A DNA stretch of 64,000 nt, from contig CAADRB010000031.1 of assembly GCA_900708905.1 (NCBI GenBank), positions 2,011,576-2,075,575 of the forward strand, in the 5' to 3' direction. The position numbers and the translations under genes were made by a program. The notes beneath the pieces were generated by a model, which worked only from the letters and a program-made list of their open reading frames with translations, was not told the origin of the DNA and ran no database searches. This DNA is from Hymenolepis diminuta (lineage: Eukaryota > Platyhelminthes > Cestoda > Cyclophyllidea > Hymenolepididae). Positions 38,395 to 50,932 of this stretch are shown here, piece by piece (the first letter of the stretch is position 1; each line of letters opens with the position of its first letter).

Positions 38395-38640
38395 ATCCTA
38401 CTTCATTTGATTTTGATTTCATGTTGTACAATATTTATGAAATGGGTAGTTTATCACTAAAAATTCCAAGTTCGTGATTTGTCCCCTGTATTGTAGAAAA
38501 TGCTTGCCTACCATGTCCAGTGTGTGTAGTCATGGTGGTCAGTCTTACCACTTCAGTCCACTGTTGTCTACCAAATGTTGAGGTGACAAAATGATCTTAC
38601 ATGGAATTAAATAACCTGCATAATGTAAGCATAGCAGAAC
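38395..38640 (-). repeat. Dispersed repeat family A, copy 8, minus strand
   Basis: Read on the minus strand it gives 'TAAGATCATTTTGTCACCTC', 'AGTGGTAAGACTGACCACCA', 'TACAATACAGGGGACAAATC', 'ACAACATGAAATCAAAATCA' and a tail 'TTGACGTCGCTTTCAG'. It lies head to head with the next copy. Confidence 0.6.
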
Positions 38641-38704
38641 GAATACAGAAAAAATTTTAATTTGTAGAAATTAGTGAGGTGTTTTCATTCAAAGTGAACG
38701 TATA

Positions 38705-39020
38705 TGAGCCAACATTACTCTCTGATCTCTGCTAAGTTAAGGTCAAGTAAACCGTTTAAGATCATGCAGAGGAAAATGAGGGGGCATGGCAGACCATCAT
38801 AATTAAACGCTGGGTCAATAAGTGCTGGAGATTATGGATAAGAATCTGATTAGTAATCTAGGAAAAAAATTATGAAGTCTGAACTTTGGAACGTGAATCT
38901 GTGAACAGCTATTAAATGAATAACCTAATATCTAAATCTAAAGGTCAAATTAATAAATCTTTTCGAATCGCTCTCCAATTACTACCACTATTCCGTACAA
39001 AAAGTTTGAAACATTTTTTG
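38705..39020 (+). repeat. Dispersed repeat family A, copy 9
   Basis: A well-preserved copy: 'GATCTCTGCTAAGTTAAGGT' head, 'GGCAGACCATCATAATTAAA', 'GGGTCAATAAGTGCTGGAGA', 'GATTAGTAATCTAGGAAAAA' and 'TGAACTTTGGAACGTGAATC'. It is separated from the minus-strand copy at 38.4 kb by about 65 bp. Confidence 0.65.
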
Positions 39021-42000
39021 CATTACTGTGAGTCATAACAACAAATATCGTATTTATAAACAAATTTGCGTCATCAAATCTACCATTCAGGGTACCTACT
39101 AAAGATGCTAAATGATGTTAGTTTAATGTTTGACGCTTTGTAGAAAAAAAATTCAGTTTTGTAGTTATAAGTCAACTATCTTTTAGCATGAAAAACTTCA
39201 GATAAATGACATAATAAGATCCATTTAAATAGTAAGTTGGATACAACATATAGCTTTCCCACTTAAATAAATGTTAATTTGTCTTTTTAAATTCCAAATA
39301 TAAAGAACGGACTAGTGGGATCAAGAAATTACTTGGTGGAATTAGTACACAAGAAGGTAGAGATGTTTGCTAAATTTAGAACATGGTTAAGATATTTTAC
39401 ACCAGTTAATCTGGTTTAAACTTATGTTATAGATTAAAAAATCAAGGGGGCTGCATCTGCTGTCAATTATTTATAAAGATAATAATAAAATTAAGACGTG
39501 TTTTTTAATATTTAAAAATTGTCATTCATCCACTGCTTCAAACTTATTTGCTGAATTTCCAAGGCCAATTTACTTAAGAATCGCAATTTCGAAAGCTGTG
39601 AATACGTCAAATTTTCATAAACTTTTATTAAAACACATTGTCCGTTTGATTCAAAAGGGACAATACTTGGTGAATATTTATATTAATTTTTTAATATATC
39701 AGGTAGTATATGCGCAATGAGTAGGAAAAAAGTATCATCTTCTCCGTAAGGTACCAAATTAATACCCTTTTAAAAAAATTACTCATTTTATGATACTGGC
39801 TAATATCTCACGACTTGATCGATTGATTATTAGTACTTATAAACTTCGGCTTGGCAAATTTGAAAGTCTACTTATATTGAGTAGTTCGTGGTCATATTTT
39901 TAGGACAGAATTCAAAAATAATAAACCCATTCATTCAAAAAACGTATCAAAAGACAAGAATTGGACAAAAGGATACATAGTTTTCCAATTTTAGAATATT
40001 AGAGGGAGAGGTCTGCGAGACTACGATTGACAATCCTTTCCAACTTTGACTTGCAATGTTTAGTTCCAAAGATGATATCCATAGGTATTTTTTCTCTTCA
40101 TTTCTTAGAGTAACCGTGAATTTAGAATAATTGCATAAAGGCACACGTTTAGCAGCATAAAACGACCGCATTGCAAATTTCTTCTTTTTAACTTTGTTAC
40201 ACAGGATTAAAATTTCTAATTGACAATGTTCATTAGAGTTCGGGCAGTAGCATACAAATCTTCTGCCTCACCATGGTTTACAAATTCAAAACGTTTTATA
40301 AAAATGAAGAAAACTCAAAATAAATTTCATATTAGAAATCATTTAGAATTTTTGGCAAATTATTGAGACTTTTCTTAATGGAAATTTGGGATGAATGAAC
40401 CACAGATATCAACTATATATTGTTTATATTTGTCACAAAAAGGTTAGCAGATGATGCTATTTTAAAGTATTAAATTTTAAAAAATGACTTACAAATAACA
40501 TTAATTAATATACAGAGCTTTATTCGTTTTGTTGAATGCTTCTTAAAAAGACCAATTTTTAAATTAAATTTTCGTTTCAGTCATGTTCAATTAAAAAACG
40601 GCTTTTTCCTATGGATTTTGTTAAAATCTTACATACAAATCACCTTGAAATTTAATCTTTTATCTAAAATTGAATGCATTTAAATAGTAAATACAACTTG
40701 AATAGAGTTGTTTTTGATAGCATTTAAATAAATAGATGGGAAATTAAATCGTCCAAACATTAATTTAGGTTATGCAGGTGGTCTAATAGATTGCACTTTT
40801 ACGAGAAAATCGGTGGAAAATTTCAACTTACGAAGGCAAATGTTTTCTTATAAGTCTTATAAGGAAATTAGTAAAAAACGTTGCACTTTTTTAAATCAAT
40901 TAATCAAATTATTATCAACATTTGGCAATAGATAACAGCTCAATCTGGCTTATTTTGATTAAGTGAGGTTGTCTTCTTGAAGAATTTGAGAGCATTAATT
41001 ACAGAATTTTGCATTTCTTGATTCTTTATTACTACTGTTTACAGTGATACGAAAATTTTCCAATTTTTAATAGTAGGAAGTATTTTTAATTTCTCAATTA
41101 AATGAACTGGTCTGTAAATTCTGAATATAATGGAAATGAATTTATCTGCTACCATGAAATTTGAATTTGGAATATTAAATATGGCACAGTGCACTTGCCT
41201 CGTGGTAGACAAGAAAACATAATGCTTCAAGAATTTTAATTAAATAAACACCTGACTTCGTTGCTTGCTATTCTCCGTGCCAATACACATTCCTATTACT
41301 CGTATTTTAATCGATAAAATGCGTCCAAATTTAAAAAATAAAAGAGTTCCACAAAATATAAATCCAGCCAAGTAGAAGCGGATAATATTTTGTTTGAATT
41401 CTGGAAGCATAAGGAATACTTTATTGTGTATTATTCTCATGATAAAATTAATTTGTTTGACTCCAAGATTCATAAATGAGATTATCTCTACTCTAATCAG
41501 AGATTGTTGAATAACTGATTGAACTCCACAGTTTATCAAGCCACTTCGATTCTTAGGGTCAGGAGAAGAAAGATGAAACTACCATACTCTAGTTCATATA
41601 TTAAAAACTTGCCAATTTTTTTCGCTCATTACTGGTAATACAATTCAAATTCAAGTTAAATCATTGATAAATTTATTTCTGATTATTAACCACTTGCATG
41701 ATCTCTATTCTTATTTTCATTTTATTTGCAGTAGTTATAACTTAATATTTTTCGATTCCTGAAGGCGGTCTTTTATGAAAAACAGTTTGGTAAGCAATTT
41801 TTTAAATTTTAATTTGATTAAGATCACGAAATTTTTCTTTAGGTAAGCCCATAAAATCAGAGTATTAGTTGTCAGGATTTCTTTCTGACGGTATAAACGA
41901 TTTGTGTAAAATTATATGTGCACAAGGGCTTAAAAATCATAGCTTCTTTGGTTGTCATGAAATCAGCACACATTTCGGATGTGTTGAAATACGCAGTTAC

Positions 42001-45000
42001 AGTTAATAGGCGTTATAACCGCCTCCATTAAAATATATAAAATTTAGAATGCCAATAAATGGGTCAAATCGATATAATATCATTTGGTAATTTCAAATTC
42101 AATGTTTAAACTTAGGATAAGTACAAGAATAGTTAGCATCCGACATTTTTAAGTTTACTGCCAATTTGACAAAACCTAACGTCAAACTCTCAAAAATTTT
42201 AATTATTTGTGCCTCATTCATTTATTACTGATTCTAAATACTGAACAAATATCAGCACGAAGTTTCCGAATGAAATAATTCAGAATATTTTCCCCTGACC
42301 CTTGAATTTACAGTGTGTATTTTATTCGATTGCTAGGACCTGCCACCACTTCCAATCACAAGAATAAGAAAAATCGATCAAGACGCCGAGGAACTCTATG
42401 ATTTGACCGCGCTTTTATAGCTAAAACAGTCGACAATATTGATTCATATCTCTAAAATTTTCAATCCACATCAAAGGGGAATTTAAGCAAAAAAGAGAAG
42501 TGCAAGGCTTTCAACTGTACGCGAACTTTTTCAGAAAAGAAGGCAATATTATTCTGGTATTGGTGCAATCACTGGTCTATAGAAAGAGTGATCGTCAAGA
42601 TCCTCCTGCGTCCTATTAACGGCCACTTTGCTTCTTAGAAATGTGTTTAAAATGCTATATATTAAAATGTAATTTACAGTGTCAATTTTATTTTCAATGG
42701 GAATTAGCTTAGAAAACCTTTTGAGGAAACTGCATAAATGAAATGCACATTTTTAAAATTGAATTCCATAGACAAAATCCCTCACAATTTCTAAATAATA
42801 TCTCTAAGCTGTTTGTTTTATTTAAAGCTTATAATGCTGTCTTTTTAATTAAACGGATCTATTTAATATTAAGCCGCGTAATTATTTGCGCAATTTGTAC
42901 TTTAATCAGTATCTTATTTTATTAGACTTCATTAAATTTTCTATGCGTTTAACTTCTTATAAATAGATGCCAACTAATTTCAGTTATCATGATTAGATCT
43001 TCATTTAATATGCGGATAATAAAATATTAAATTACTTTAGAATTAGCATTGACAAGGCTTTACTCACTTGGTCTATAATTGCTAAAGCAATAGACAAATA
43101 ATTTTTCATTCAATAATTATTATGAATTTGAGTCAATAAGTCATTTTCTATTAACCATTCAACACTGACAAGCTTTTAAAGGGCAAAATTTTCTTTGCTT
43201 TGAATTTTGACATCAAGGGACACTGCTTTTAAAATATTATGCAATAAACATATTATTTCATGACTCTTAATTCATATCAGACCGTAAGACTGCTGTCCGC
43301 CTTAGCATTGAAATAGATATTGTGAAATGCATTAACGTGGTGCCATAAATTGGAATGATAAATAGAAGCCTTATTTTTTAATGCCTGCAATTATTTTAAT
43401 TTTATAGAATCTGGCTTTAGTTTATAAGCTATGTTCTTATATAGTGCAAAAGATGACCAAAGATATGAATAAATATTTTTATGACGCAGGGAATGGGATA
43501 ATCATTTAACTTTATTGTCATAACGACAGAATAAGATTGGCTGAGCAACCGACTAGTAGCTGAATGGCGGTGATCTGCCGTGGTTTTGACATGGAAATGA
43601 TATTTTGATGACGTGGCTTCAATGTTGCACTTTCGGAGCATTTTTTCGTCTTAAAATTAATATGGGGAAACAAATTCAGAAAATTTATTTCAAAACTGAA
43701 TAAGACAAGAAACTTGTGGTTACAGGTTAGTTGATAGGGAAATGAAACAATAAAACAACAAAACAATAAAGCGTAAATTAAGAAAGCACAATGAAATTAC
43801 ACGTCACTGATTATGCAATACGGACTGACCACTGAACTATGCTGTAGTTACATCTGTGAAGTCTTCCATCTAAACGAGAGTTTCCGCCCATTTATTACAG
43901 CGGTTTATCTGTTGTCTGATTATGGAAGATGAATTGTCTAGTAAATAATATATTTGTGCAGTAACCTGGTGTGATTATGGAAGAACAGTAATCCAGCATT
44001 CATTCACAGAATTTTTGAATTCTGTTCAAGAAATTTGGAATAGACGAAATTGAAAATCGATAAACTGATTGGTGCAACTTTGTATAAGGGTAACGCATCT
44101 ATATAGGCTTATTCATAATATTCTTTTTATAAAAACATTCTATGACTATTTTTTTAGCATGTTTAATTCTAAACTTCCTTTTTTCAAAAAATAATAATTT
44201 ACTGGTTTGCACACGTCGTCACCTCCCTTTCCTTGTAGCATAAACACCATGCATTTGTGCGTTAACGTTGTAAGCTTAGATTATGCGCATATGCTTGAAA
44301 TATGGCCTTTTTCAATCTGATCAAAAGCTCTTTTAAAAAAAAACAGAAAACAGATTCATCAAAGAGAGAGGTAGTCACAAAGCCGCTTTCGCTCATTTTA
44401 TTTCATATTTGTAAAATATTGATTTTTTTTATTTAGTTCATTTTATCGATAAAAATGATCAGCAACTATTCATTATTACAAATACAATTCAGGCATAAAA
44501 ATTTAAGCTAGCAAATAGGAAAAAAGGTTGGAGGATAGTTTTCAAGACAATTGCACCAAGTTTTAGGGACGGAAAATTGGCTCTCAGGCATTTTAATGGT
44601 CAAACATTTCGTGATTCGATTCTGATTTGTTTGATGGTAGAAGTAATCTAACATCTGAAATTGCGTGAGCTCTAAAAATGAGTAATTGCATTACTTTGTT
44701 CTTTATTTCAGTAAAATTTTTATATAGTTTGGGCTAAGACACCTTCAAAACGAGCATTGCTTAACTTAGCAAATGTCATTACTAAAATTTCAGGAACCAG
44801 GAGTGCTTCATTGCTGGAGAACCTCTAGCCAAGCAATCATAATCAAAGAACAGAGAAAATCTGCTAAGCTATCACCTTTCTCTGATTTGCGAATTCTCCT
44901 ATCACGAGATCGAGGGAAGACAGAAGCAGCGTCTGAATTTTTTGTATTGAAAAGGCGTCAGGCTTGTAACTAATAAACCAAATATATAATTATGTGGCAC

Positions 45001-46394
45001 AGGAAAGCACCAGTATAAAGGCGTTTGAAAATATGGGAAGATTAATATGTAGCCAGAAATTCAAGAGGTCCGTCGTATGCAGAACGAAGTAGACAAAGTG
45101 TTAAATCAATAAGCAAATTGAGATGGTCGTTAAACGTGGGTAAGGGGTTTTAATGCATGAAAATGTTTATATGGAAGGGAGATAGGTAAGACTAAATACA
45201 TTTTAAAGGTCATTTATTTACATATGCAGGTACTAACTAACAGAATAGACTATGCTGTGATCTAGAATAGACTTTATTTCTGTACAAAACAGTATATATC
45301 TTTTATTAATTAAAAAAAACTCAGTGAATCCGTCTTACTGATTTGCTTTAACTTTTAGCACTAACAATCATGCTTAAGAGAATCCGTTTATGCTAATATT
45401 TCTTTACATTGTCATGCCGAAACCCACACATTCTCACTGTGTATAGTTATATAATATGAAATTTTTCTGAAAAAGAGAATTTGAGTTTGCAGAATTTGTG
45501 TCAAATTAGAATGATGTCACTTCTCGTTTTAAATCTACAAGTAAATATTTTACGTTTTACACCTTTTAGAAAGATTTATTACACCTTTCCCCAAATAAGT
45601 GTCGCTTGATAAATGTGTTTTGGATAAGGTGACGCGTATCCTAAGAATTTACTTTTCTGAAATGTGAAGATATTAGATTTCTGGTCAAGTTCCTTCTCCT
45701 TTATTCTATTTCCCTACGTTATAGTGGTCGATAATGCTGGTTTCAAATTTTAAATTGTATTAGTCGCACGAAATTTTAGATCTATAAATCATAAATTTTT
45801 AGGCAGTTTTTTATTAATTCAATAAACACCTGAATAAGCTTTGGAAGAAAAAGTACCTCTGAATTGATTAATTAACCACCCAAAGTGACTAGCTAATAAA
45901 TTAAATCTGGTTACCGCGAGCATTAATTTATCCAAGAAATCAGGGAATAAATCCCAATGATTAAACAAGGGAACATTATAGCTAAGAAATAAAAGTATTT
46001 ACAGCTTGAATCCAAAAATAAAATTTGTAAGGCAATTCTGGCGCCATATTTTTATTACTATTACTCGATGTCCTCCTGTTAAACGTGTTGAAATGCCGTA
46101 CTCTCTTCTTTATTCCAAAAAAATGAATGCATTTTTATCCCTACTACGAGCAATAAACTGAAACTTGTTTAATAAGCTTTAAAGTGATGGGCACCAATCA
46201 TGCGTAAGAAAATTAGTTTTAAAGGAAAGGTTGGGAATCATTCGTATTTTAAAAGCACGTAATTAGTTTTCCTATAATTCCTCTACATTCTTCACTCTTC
46301 TCAATAGGCTTGAAATTTAATCTGAGTTAAATAAGAACTAATAACTGGAAAAGTAAGTTCTGAACTAATTTTATTTCATATACGGCACATTTTT
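39021..46394. other. AT-rich non-coding DNA
   Basis: Over 7 kb with no supported gene. Hydrophobic frames on the minus strand at 41230-41039 and 41539-41240 (63 and 99 codons) and a 66-codon frame at 44773-44973 (plus) are the most coding-like, but none has a family signature. A less AT-rich patch at 42320-42620 is unrecognised. Confidence 0.5.
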
Positions 46395-46560
46395 GCTTTT
46401 CACGTGTACTCACGACTGCGAAACATGATGACCTGAACATACGCGACTGTGTTTCGATGACCCAATGGTTTCTGAGTGAATCATCGCAATAGTGATGCTT
46501 ATTTACATAATATCGGTTCACTGCGGCCAATTGCGCTGGCAAACTAGGAGTCACTGCCTT
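46395..46560 (+). repeat. Degenerate SINE copy
   Basis: Carries 'GTTTCGATGACCCAATGG' in the B-box position and 'TCACTGCGGCCAATTGCGCT' in the body. Both line up with 'GTTTCGATGACCATCGGTGC' and 'CACTGAATGGCCAATTGCAC' of the copy at 47.6 kb. An extra segment separates B box and body, so it is rearranged. Confidence 0.45.
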
Positions 46561-47617
46561 CTATTTTAACATAATTGATGTGGCAAAAATATGCCGGTCT
46601 TTTATCAACTCCAGTGAACTTTGTACGTTGATATTCTCATTTTCCTATCCGTCTGAAAAACTATGTAAATGAATCAAGGCGAAAATCTGAAATACATCAC
46701 TTAAAAGCAAGCTTCCAGAATTCAGGCAACGTAGGACCCTCGATAACCTGACTCCAATGCATACACCTTTTTAAACCCGTTTCAACTCTTATGTTCAAAA
46801 AAATTGTAAGTACTTTTTAGTGTCATGGTTAATATTGGTAGAGGAACAGTAGATTGCACATTTTTCAACAGAAAGGTTCAAGTAGGCCCTACATCTGCTT
46901 GCATACATGTTATTGAACTTGAAAATCATTGTTTTCTATGTTGTTCTTAAATATTTCCGTCATAATTTATTGATCAAAAAATAATTTACAAATTCAGAAG
47001 CTTGTATCAGTACTGCCATATATGATAAATGTGTTAGCTTACTGATTTATTATTGGTTTTTTTGTCCACCGTGTTATATTTTGTTAAATCATGGTAATAA
47101 GTCAATGCAAGTCACCAAAGATGCGAAATGAGATCTTCATATTTTCTACAAAAATTACTTTTTTATACACATTAATACCATTTTCTTGGGCAAGGAAAAA
47201 AGCTCTTGCAAGTTTAAAACGCAGGGTAAGTATTCCAACAGAGAGGATAATATAATAGTTCATCTGGAGACCTTTGGCAGCCAAATCCACCAAAAATAGC
47301 AAGTATCCGACACAAAAGATAACCTCTTAGTGAGCCAGCAGTTTTGTCTTTTTAACTACATAAACGCTAATTACATAATTTAAAATAAAAACAAAAAATT
47401 GCCCTACAGACTGACTTATTAATTAAACGTTAAACCAACAGCAAAGTTGGTTTAAACTTGATAATAAATTAAGATAACGGATAGGGTTAAAGTTGAAAAT
47501 GGAATGGAAGTAAAAGAACTAGGACAACTAGAGATTTAAAGAAACATGCAGAAAGCCTTCCTTCAAACGAAAGTAAAAGAATCAGGTAGAAGTAGGATAA
47601 TGAACCTGATATGAAAG
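46561..47617. other. AT-rich spacer, nothing recognised
   Basis: No gene or element seen. Short minus-strand frames are taken as chance. Confidence 0.6.
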
Positions 47618-47735
47618 TGTGCCATGGCCTAACGGTCACTCTGTTCCTCTGCGTAGCTAAAGGTCGTAGTTTCGATGACCATCGGTGCACAGCTGTACAC
47701 TGAATGGCCAATTGCACTTGTTAAGTATGGTCAGT
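47618..47735 (+). repeat. SINE copy with tRNA-like head
   Basis: An A-box-like 'TGGCCTAACGGTCACTCTG' at 47624 is followed at tRNA-like spacing by B-box-like 'GGTCGTAGTTTCGATGACC' (about 47662-47680). Then come 'ATCGGTGCACAGC' and the body 'GAATGGCCAATTGCACTTGT'. This is the clearest A-plus-B-box pair in the window together with the 50.7 kb copy. It is truncated soon after the body. It is a tRNA-derived SINE head, not a tRNA gene, because no 3' acceptor half closes the stem. Confidence 0.6.
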
Positions 47736-48932
47736 AAAAGGGGTGAGAGAATTTAAACAACTCACCAGAAAATGTTGATTATGTTACTTCGTCATTCTGC
47801 TTGAATTTTGAAAAGATTTGGTTGCTCACCATCTCGAAAAAGTGGCTCACCGTGTTATTCCTTAATGATGACTTGAAAATTGCACGAAAAATTTAATCAT
47901 ATTGGGATGACTCAACGGGGCTTACACATTCACATTGATTGGAGCCACTAGACATATATGGTCAAGGTAACATCATGTGGAGGAATTAGGTTGATTAAGG
48001 GGGAAAGAGGGGAATTGTCACTGTGGCACATTTCAGAGGTTCAGATCTTATTAGACGTGTTTATTTTAATAAGCGATAAGTCATATCACTCCAAAAGGTA
48101 TGCTTTTTATAATTCATTTACTCATTGTGATGAGGGGGAGAGAGAAAAAAATGTTCAATCTCATTTGTCATCCAATCTCTTCCAATGTATTTTTTCACGC
48201 ATTGTCACAGAAACTTTCTTCCGAACTGTTACATATTTAATTAAATTATAAATGACCAGAAAAACAAACAATAAACCTAAATAATATTTCACTCATTTTA
48301 GTTTTTGACTGAGTAATATCTAACATTTAAAAATTTCGGTAATCGCCCTTATTTTAATGCTCTAAAGGCGGTCAAAAATAATATTTTTTTAATAGTGTCA
48401 AAAAATATCGCAATGAACTGCGTTGAAAAATTATGCCTGCAGTAAATGCATCATGCAACTTAGGAGCAAATTTATTGCTGCCGAAATTATTTTAAAGAAA
48501 ACTGAGTTAAATAAAATATAAATTTCTTTTTTTCACAACTAATTTGTTTAAGATATATGCTACTTATATAATCTAGGTAGCCAAGTTAAACGATTCCTAT
48601 TTTAATAGGACTTTTAAAGGACCACATGGTGTAACCCTAGGACTTAGTTTGCGATAATTTGATTTTCCTTAAAGGATTTCAAAAGTAGGCACGATTCAAA
48701 AGATGCTTGTAATCCTAATATGTATTCTAAAATTTGTTTGTGTTCAGATCACGTCAAAGTCAGTATAACAATCATTTGATTCCACTGGCTATTGCAGAAG
48801 ACAAAGTATGCTTCATGCTTTTTGATTCCGTGGATAACCCCGAGCGGAAGAAATTGGGATTAGGATTTGATTTGGCATTTTTGTTAGCTGTTAAGTTGTA
48901 AAGCCTTGTGTATGACTATAGAAGGTTTGGAT
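47736..48932. other. Spacer with a possible family A fragment
   Basis: 'TCATTCTGCTTGAATTTTGA' around 47791-47810 resembles a family A block, but the rest does not extend. A 97-codon plus frame (47958-48251) starting MVKVTSCGGIRLIKGERGEL shows no domain I recognise. Confidence 0.4.
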
Positions 48933-49160
48933 ACCAAGGTGTAGTGATCAACGTGCGCGTTTCAGAGGTCACAGACTCGATACCCAGCGATGCAAACCCA
49001 GTGAGCGAAGTTAGGGTACCTGTAACTTAGATGGATACACCTGTATGAAATTTTAGGTCATGCCCTTATAAATGATATTACTGGTCGATGTGATAGCAAG
49101 TAAAATACTTGGTGATTCACCAGAGATATCGGAGATTTCCTTAAACAGCATTCAGTGATA
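48933..49160 (+). repeat. SINE copy with tRNA-like head
   Basis: 'AAGGTGTAGTGATCAACGTG' (A-box position), 'TCAGAGGTCACAGACTCGAT' (B-box position, GACTCGATACC) and 'GCAAACCCAGTGAGCGAAG' match the 50.5 kb copy block by block. The body after about 49030 is more diverged. Confidence 0.6.
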
Positions 49161-49279
49161 GTTTTGAAGAAGTTCGGTAGAACGAAATATGGAATAAAAT
49201 TCATCATTTGAACACATAACAAAACAAAAAATTAACAAATGAAATGTGTAGGGATTATGGAAGTAGAATAAACTTAGGA

Positions 49280-49470
49280 CGTCTAAGAAGTTTTGAGGTC
49301 TGAATTTATTGAGGTTAACTACTTCCCACTTAGTGAATAAAATTTAATTCATCGCGTTCTAATATTTCAAATTTTATCTCATGATTTGACCTCTGAGTTT
49401 TTGAGCGAGCTCATGTCTGCATTGTTTAGAGTTAGTTAACTAGGTGAGTAAAGTAAACAAGACCAATTTC
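49280..49470 (+). repeat. Possible dispersed repeat family A fragment
   Basis: 'CCCACTTAGTGAATAAAATT' and neighbouring text resemble the 3' half of family A. No 5' blocks are found. This is a weak call. Confidence 0.35.
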
Positions 49471-50501
49471 CTCCCATGAGACCTCCATTGTAAGACGCTG
49501 TATGCTACAACTTTGATTAGAATTTATCAAGAGATAACCGCATGTATACTATAATACTATTATCTATAAAATGAAAACAATATCGGGAATGATTGATTAA
49601 AATTGATAAAAAGAGCACAATTAACTTTCTCTAAGTTAAACAAAAATCAGACAATTCGAATATCAACCTGTATACAACTTACAGTTATTGATATTTTAGA
49701 GGTTTGAATATGCCAAAATCCCGCACAGACAGATGAAATAAAGCTGTCTATTGGGGAGGTTTATGATACTCTGACACATATGACGGCGGCTGGATGCAGT
49801 GACATGTCTGGGGGTTAATTTAATTTGCCAATTACAAGAAAAATGCATATGTAGCTTAAAAATGCAGTCTTCGTCCAAAATTCAGTTTAAATCTCTCGAC
49901 CCAGACATACCTTGTTTTCATACCCTGAAAGGATTTACATTTAAACAGCGACACCATTTAAAAGTATAATATATATGTATAATTCAGAAATCGGCCTCTC
50001 ACTCCTTTCAAAAACTCCTAAGGGTTGGACGATATAAAATGCAGTATTCGCTTCTAGATAATAAGGGTTCTGTCAAAGGGAAAGTATAATTATGAACAAT
50101 TATTTAAATATTTTCTCGTGACGAAATAAAAATTTCATATTCCCCTCCCATTAATACTGAAAACAGTGTTTTTCCCTGACATTATTTACATAAATTATTA
50201 TGAATTAGCGAATTCTGTACCTAGTTCAAATTGAACTGTAATAATAACGAGAACTTGTGCCTTTCTTCTTCCTAGCTGGGATATCGGCTTGCAGATCGTA
50301 AAAGATCCATTTCGCCGTATAATTGGGGCCATATATAAAGATCTCAACATAATTAGTGAAAATATGAGGGGCATAAAACGTAATAGTCGAAGAGCCTCTC
50401 ACGTAGATCGGCAGTCGAAAATGGTCTTTCGTTGACCTTCAAAAGATATACAACAATGCTACTAAATGAATTAAGTAGGGGCACAAATATTGAGTAAGGG
50501 T
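49471..50501. other. Spacer, nothing recognised
   Basis: Mixed composition with no gene, tRNA-like head or transposon motif. Confidence 0.6.
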
Positions 50502-50519
50502 GTTAATAATAATAATAAT
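50502..50519. repeat. Short (TAA)n microsatellite
   Basis: About six TAA units immediately before the next SINE. This may be the simple-repeat tail of a lost element or an A-rich insertion site. Confidence 0.8.
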
Positions 50520-50711
50520 ATTCACTGTGCTCGCCTGCCAAGTCAGAGGTCACGAGTTCGATTCCTATCCGTGTAAACCCAGTGAGCGGAATGGCTTACC
50601 CCACTGGTTAGGTCGAGCTAATATAGAAGTGACTGAATTTGAATCTCTCACCAGAATGAGCGCTATAGAATGCTTTCGCAAATTAACTTAGGAATTATTT
50701 ATCATACCCCA
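50520..50711 (+). repeat. SINE copy, first of a tandem pair
   Basis: A head lacking a clear A box is followed by an excellent B box, 'GGTCACGAGTTCGATTCC' (GTTCGATTCC matches the GGTTCGANTCC consensus). Next come 'AACCCAGTGAGCGGAATGG', 'CCCCACTGGTTAGGTCGAG' and 'GAATCTCTCACCAGAATGAG'. It runs directly into the next copy. A 63-codon frame overlaps it but is not a gene. Confidence 0.7.
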
Positions 50712-50932
50712 TTGGCGTCGATGGCACAGTGGTCAACAAATAGTCACTAGTTCGATGCCTATTGGTGCGCACCCAGTAAAGCGGATGACCAACCACACTG
50801 GTTGATTAAGACTAGTGGTAAAAATGAGTTTCTCATAAGAGCAGCTCCAGCATACCTCCCTTCAACCCACGTCAAATGTTGTGAACATTCCCCTTAGTGA
50901 GTTTGGGATTCCATCATACCTCATTATTTTAA
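50712..50932 (+). repeat. SINE copy, second of a tandem pair, near full length
   Basis: A box 'GATGGCACAGTGGTCAAC', B box 'AGTTCGATGCC', then 'GCACCCAGTAAAGCGGATGA', 'CCAACCACACTGGTTGATTA', 'GAGTTTCTCATAAGAGCAGC' and right end 'CCCTTAGTGAGTTTGGGATT'. At about 220 bp it is the best template for the family. A tRNA-derived SINE relies on pol III boxes and LINE machinery; a partner LINE is not identified here. Confidence 0.7.

Noticed and set aside
41039..41539. Two adjacent minus-strand frames with hydrophobic segments, considered as chemoreceptor exons
   Set aside because: No conserved C-terminal receptor motif, no convincing splice sites, and a composition typical of chance frames in AT-rich DNA.
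47618..47690. A possible functional tRNA gene
   Set aside because: A- and B-box-like blocks are present, but no full cloverleaf with a closing acceptor stem is visible. The same downstream body occurs in other copies, so it is a SINE head.
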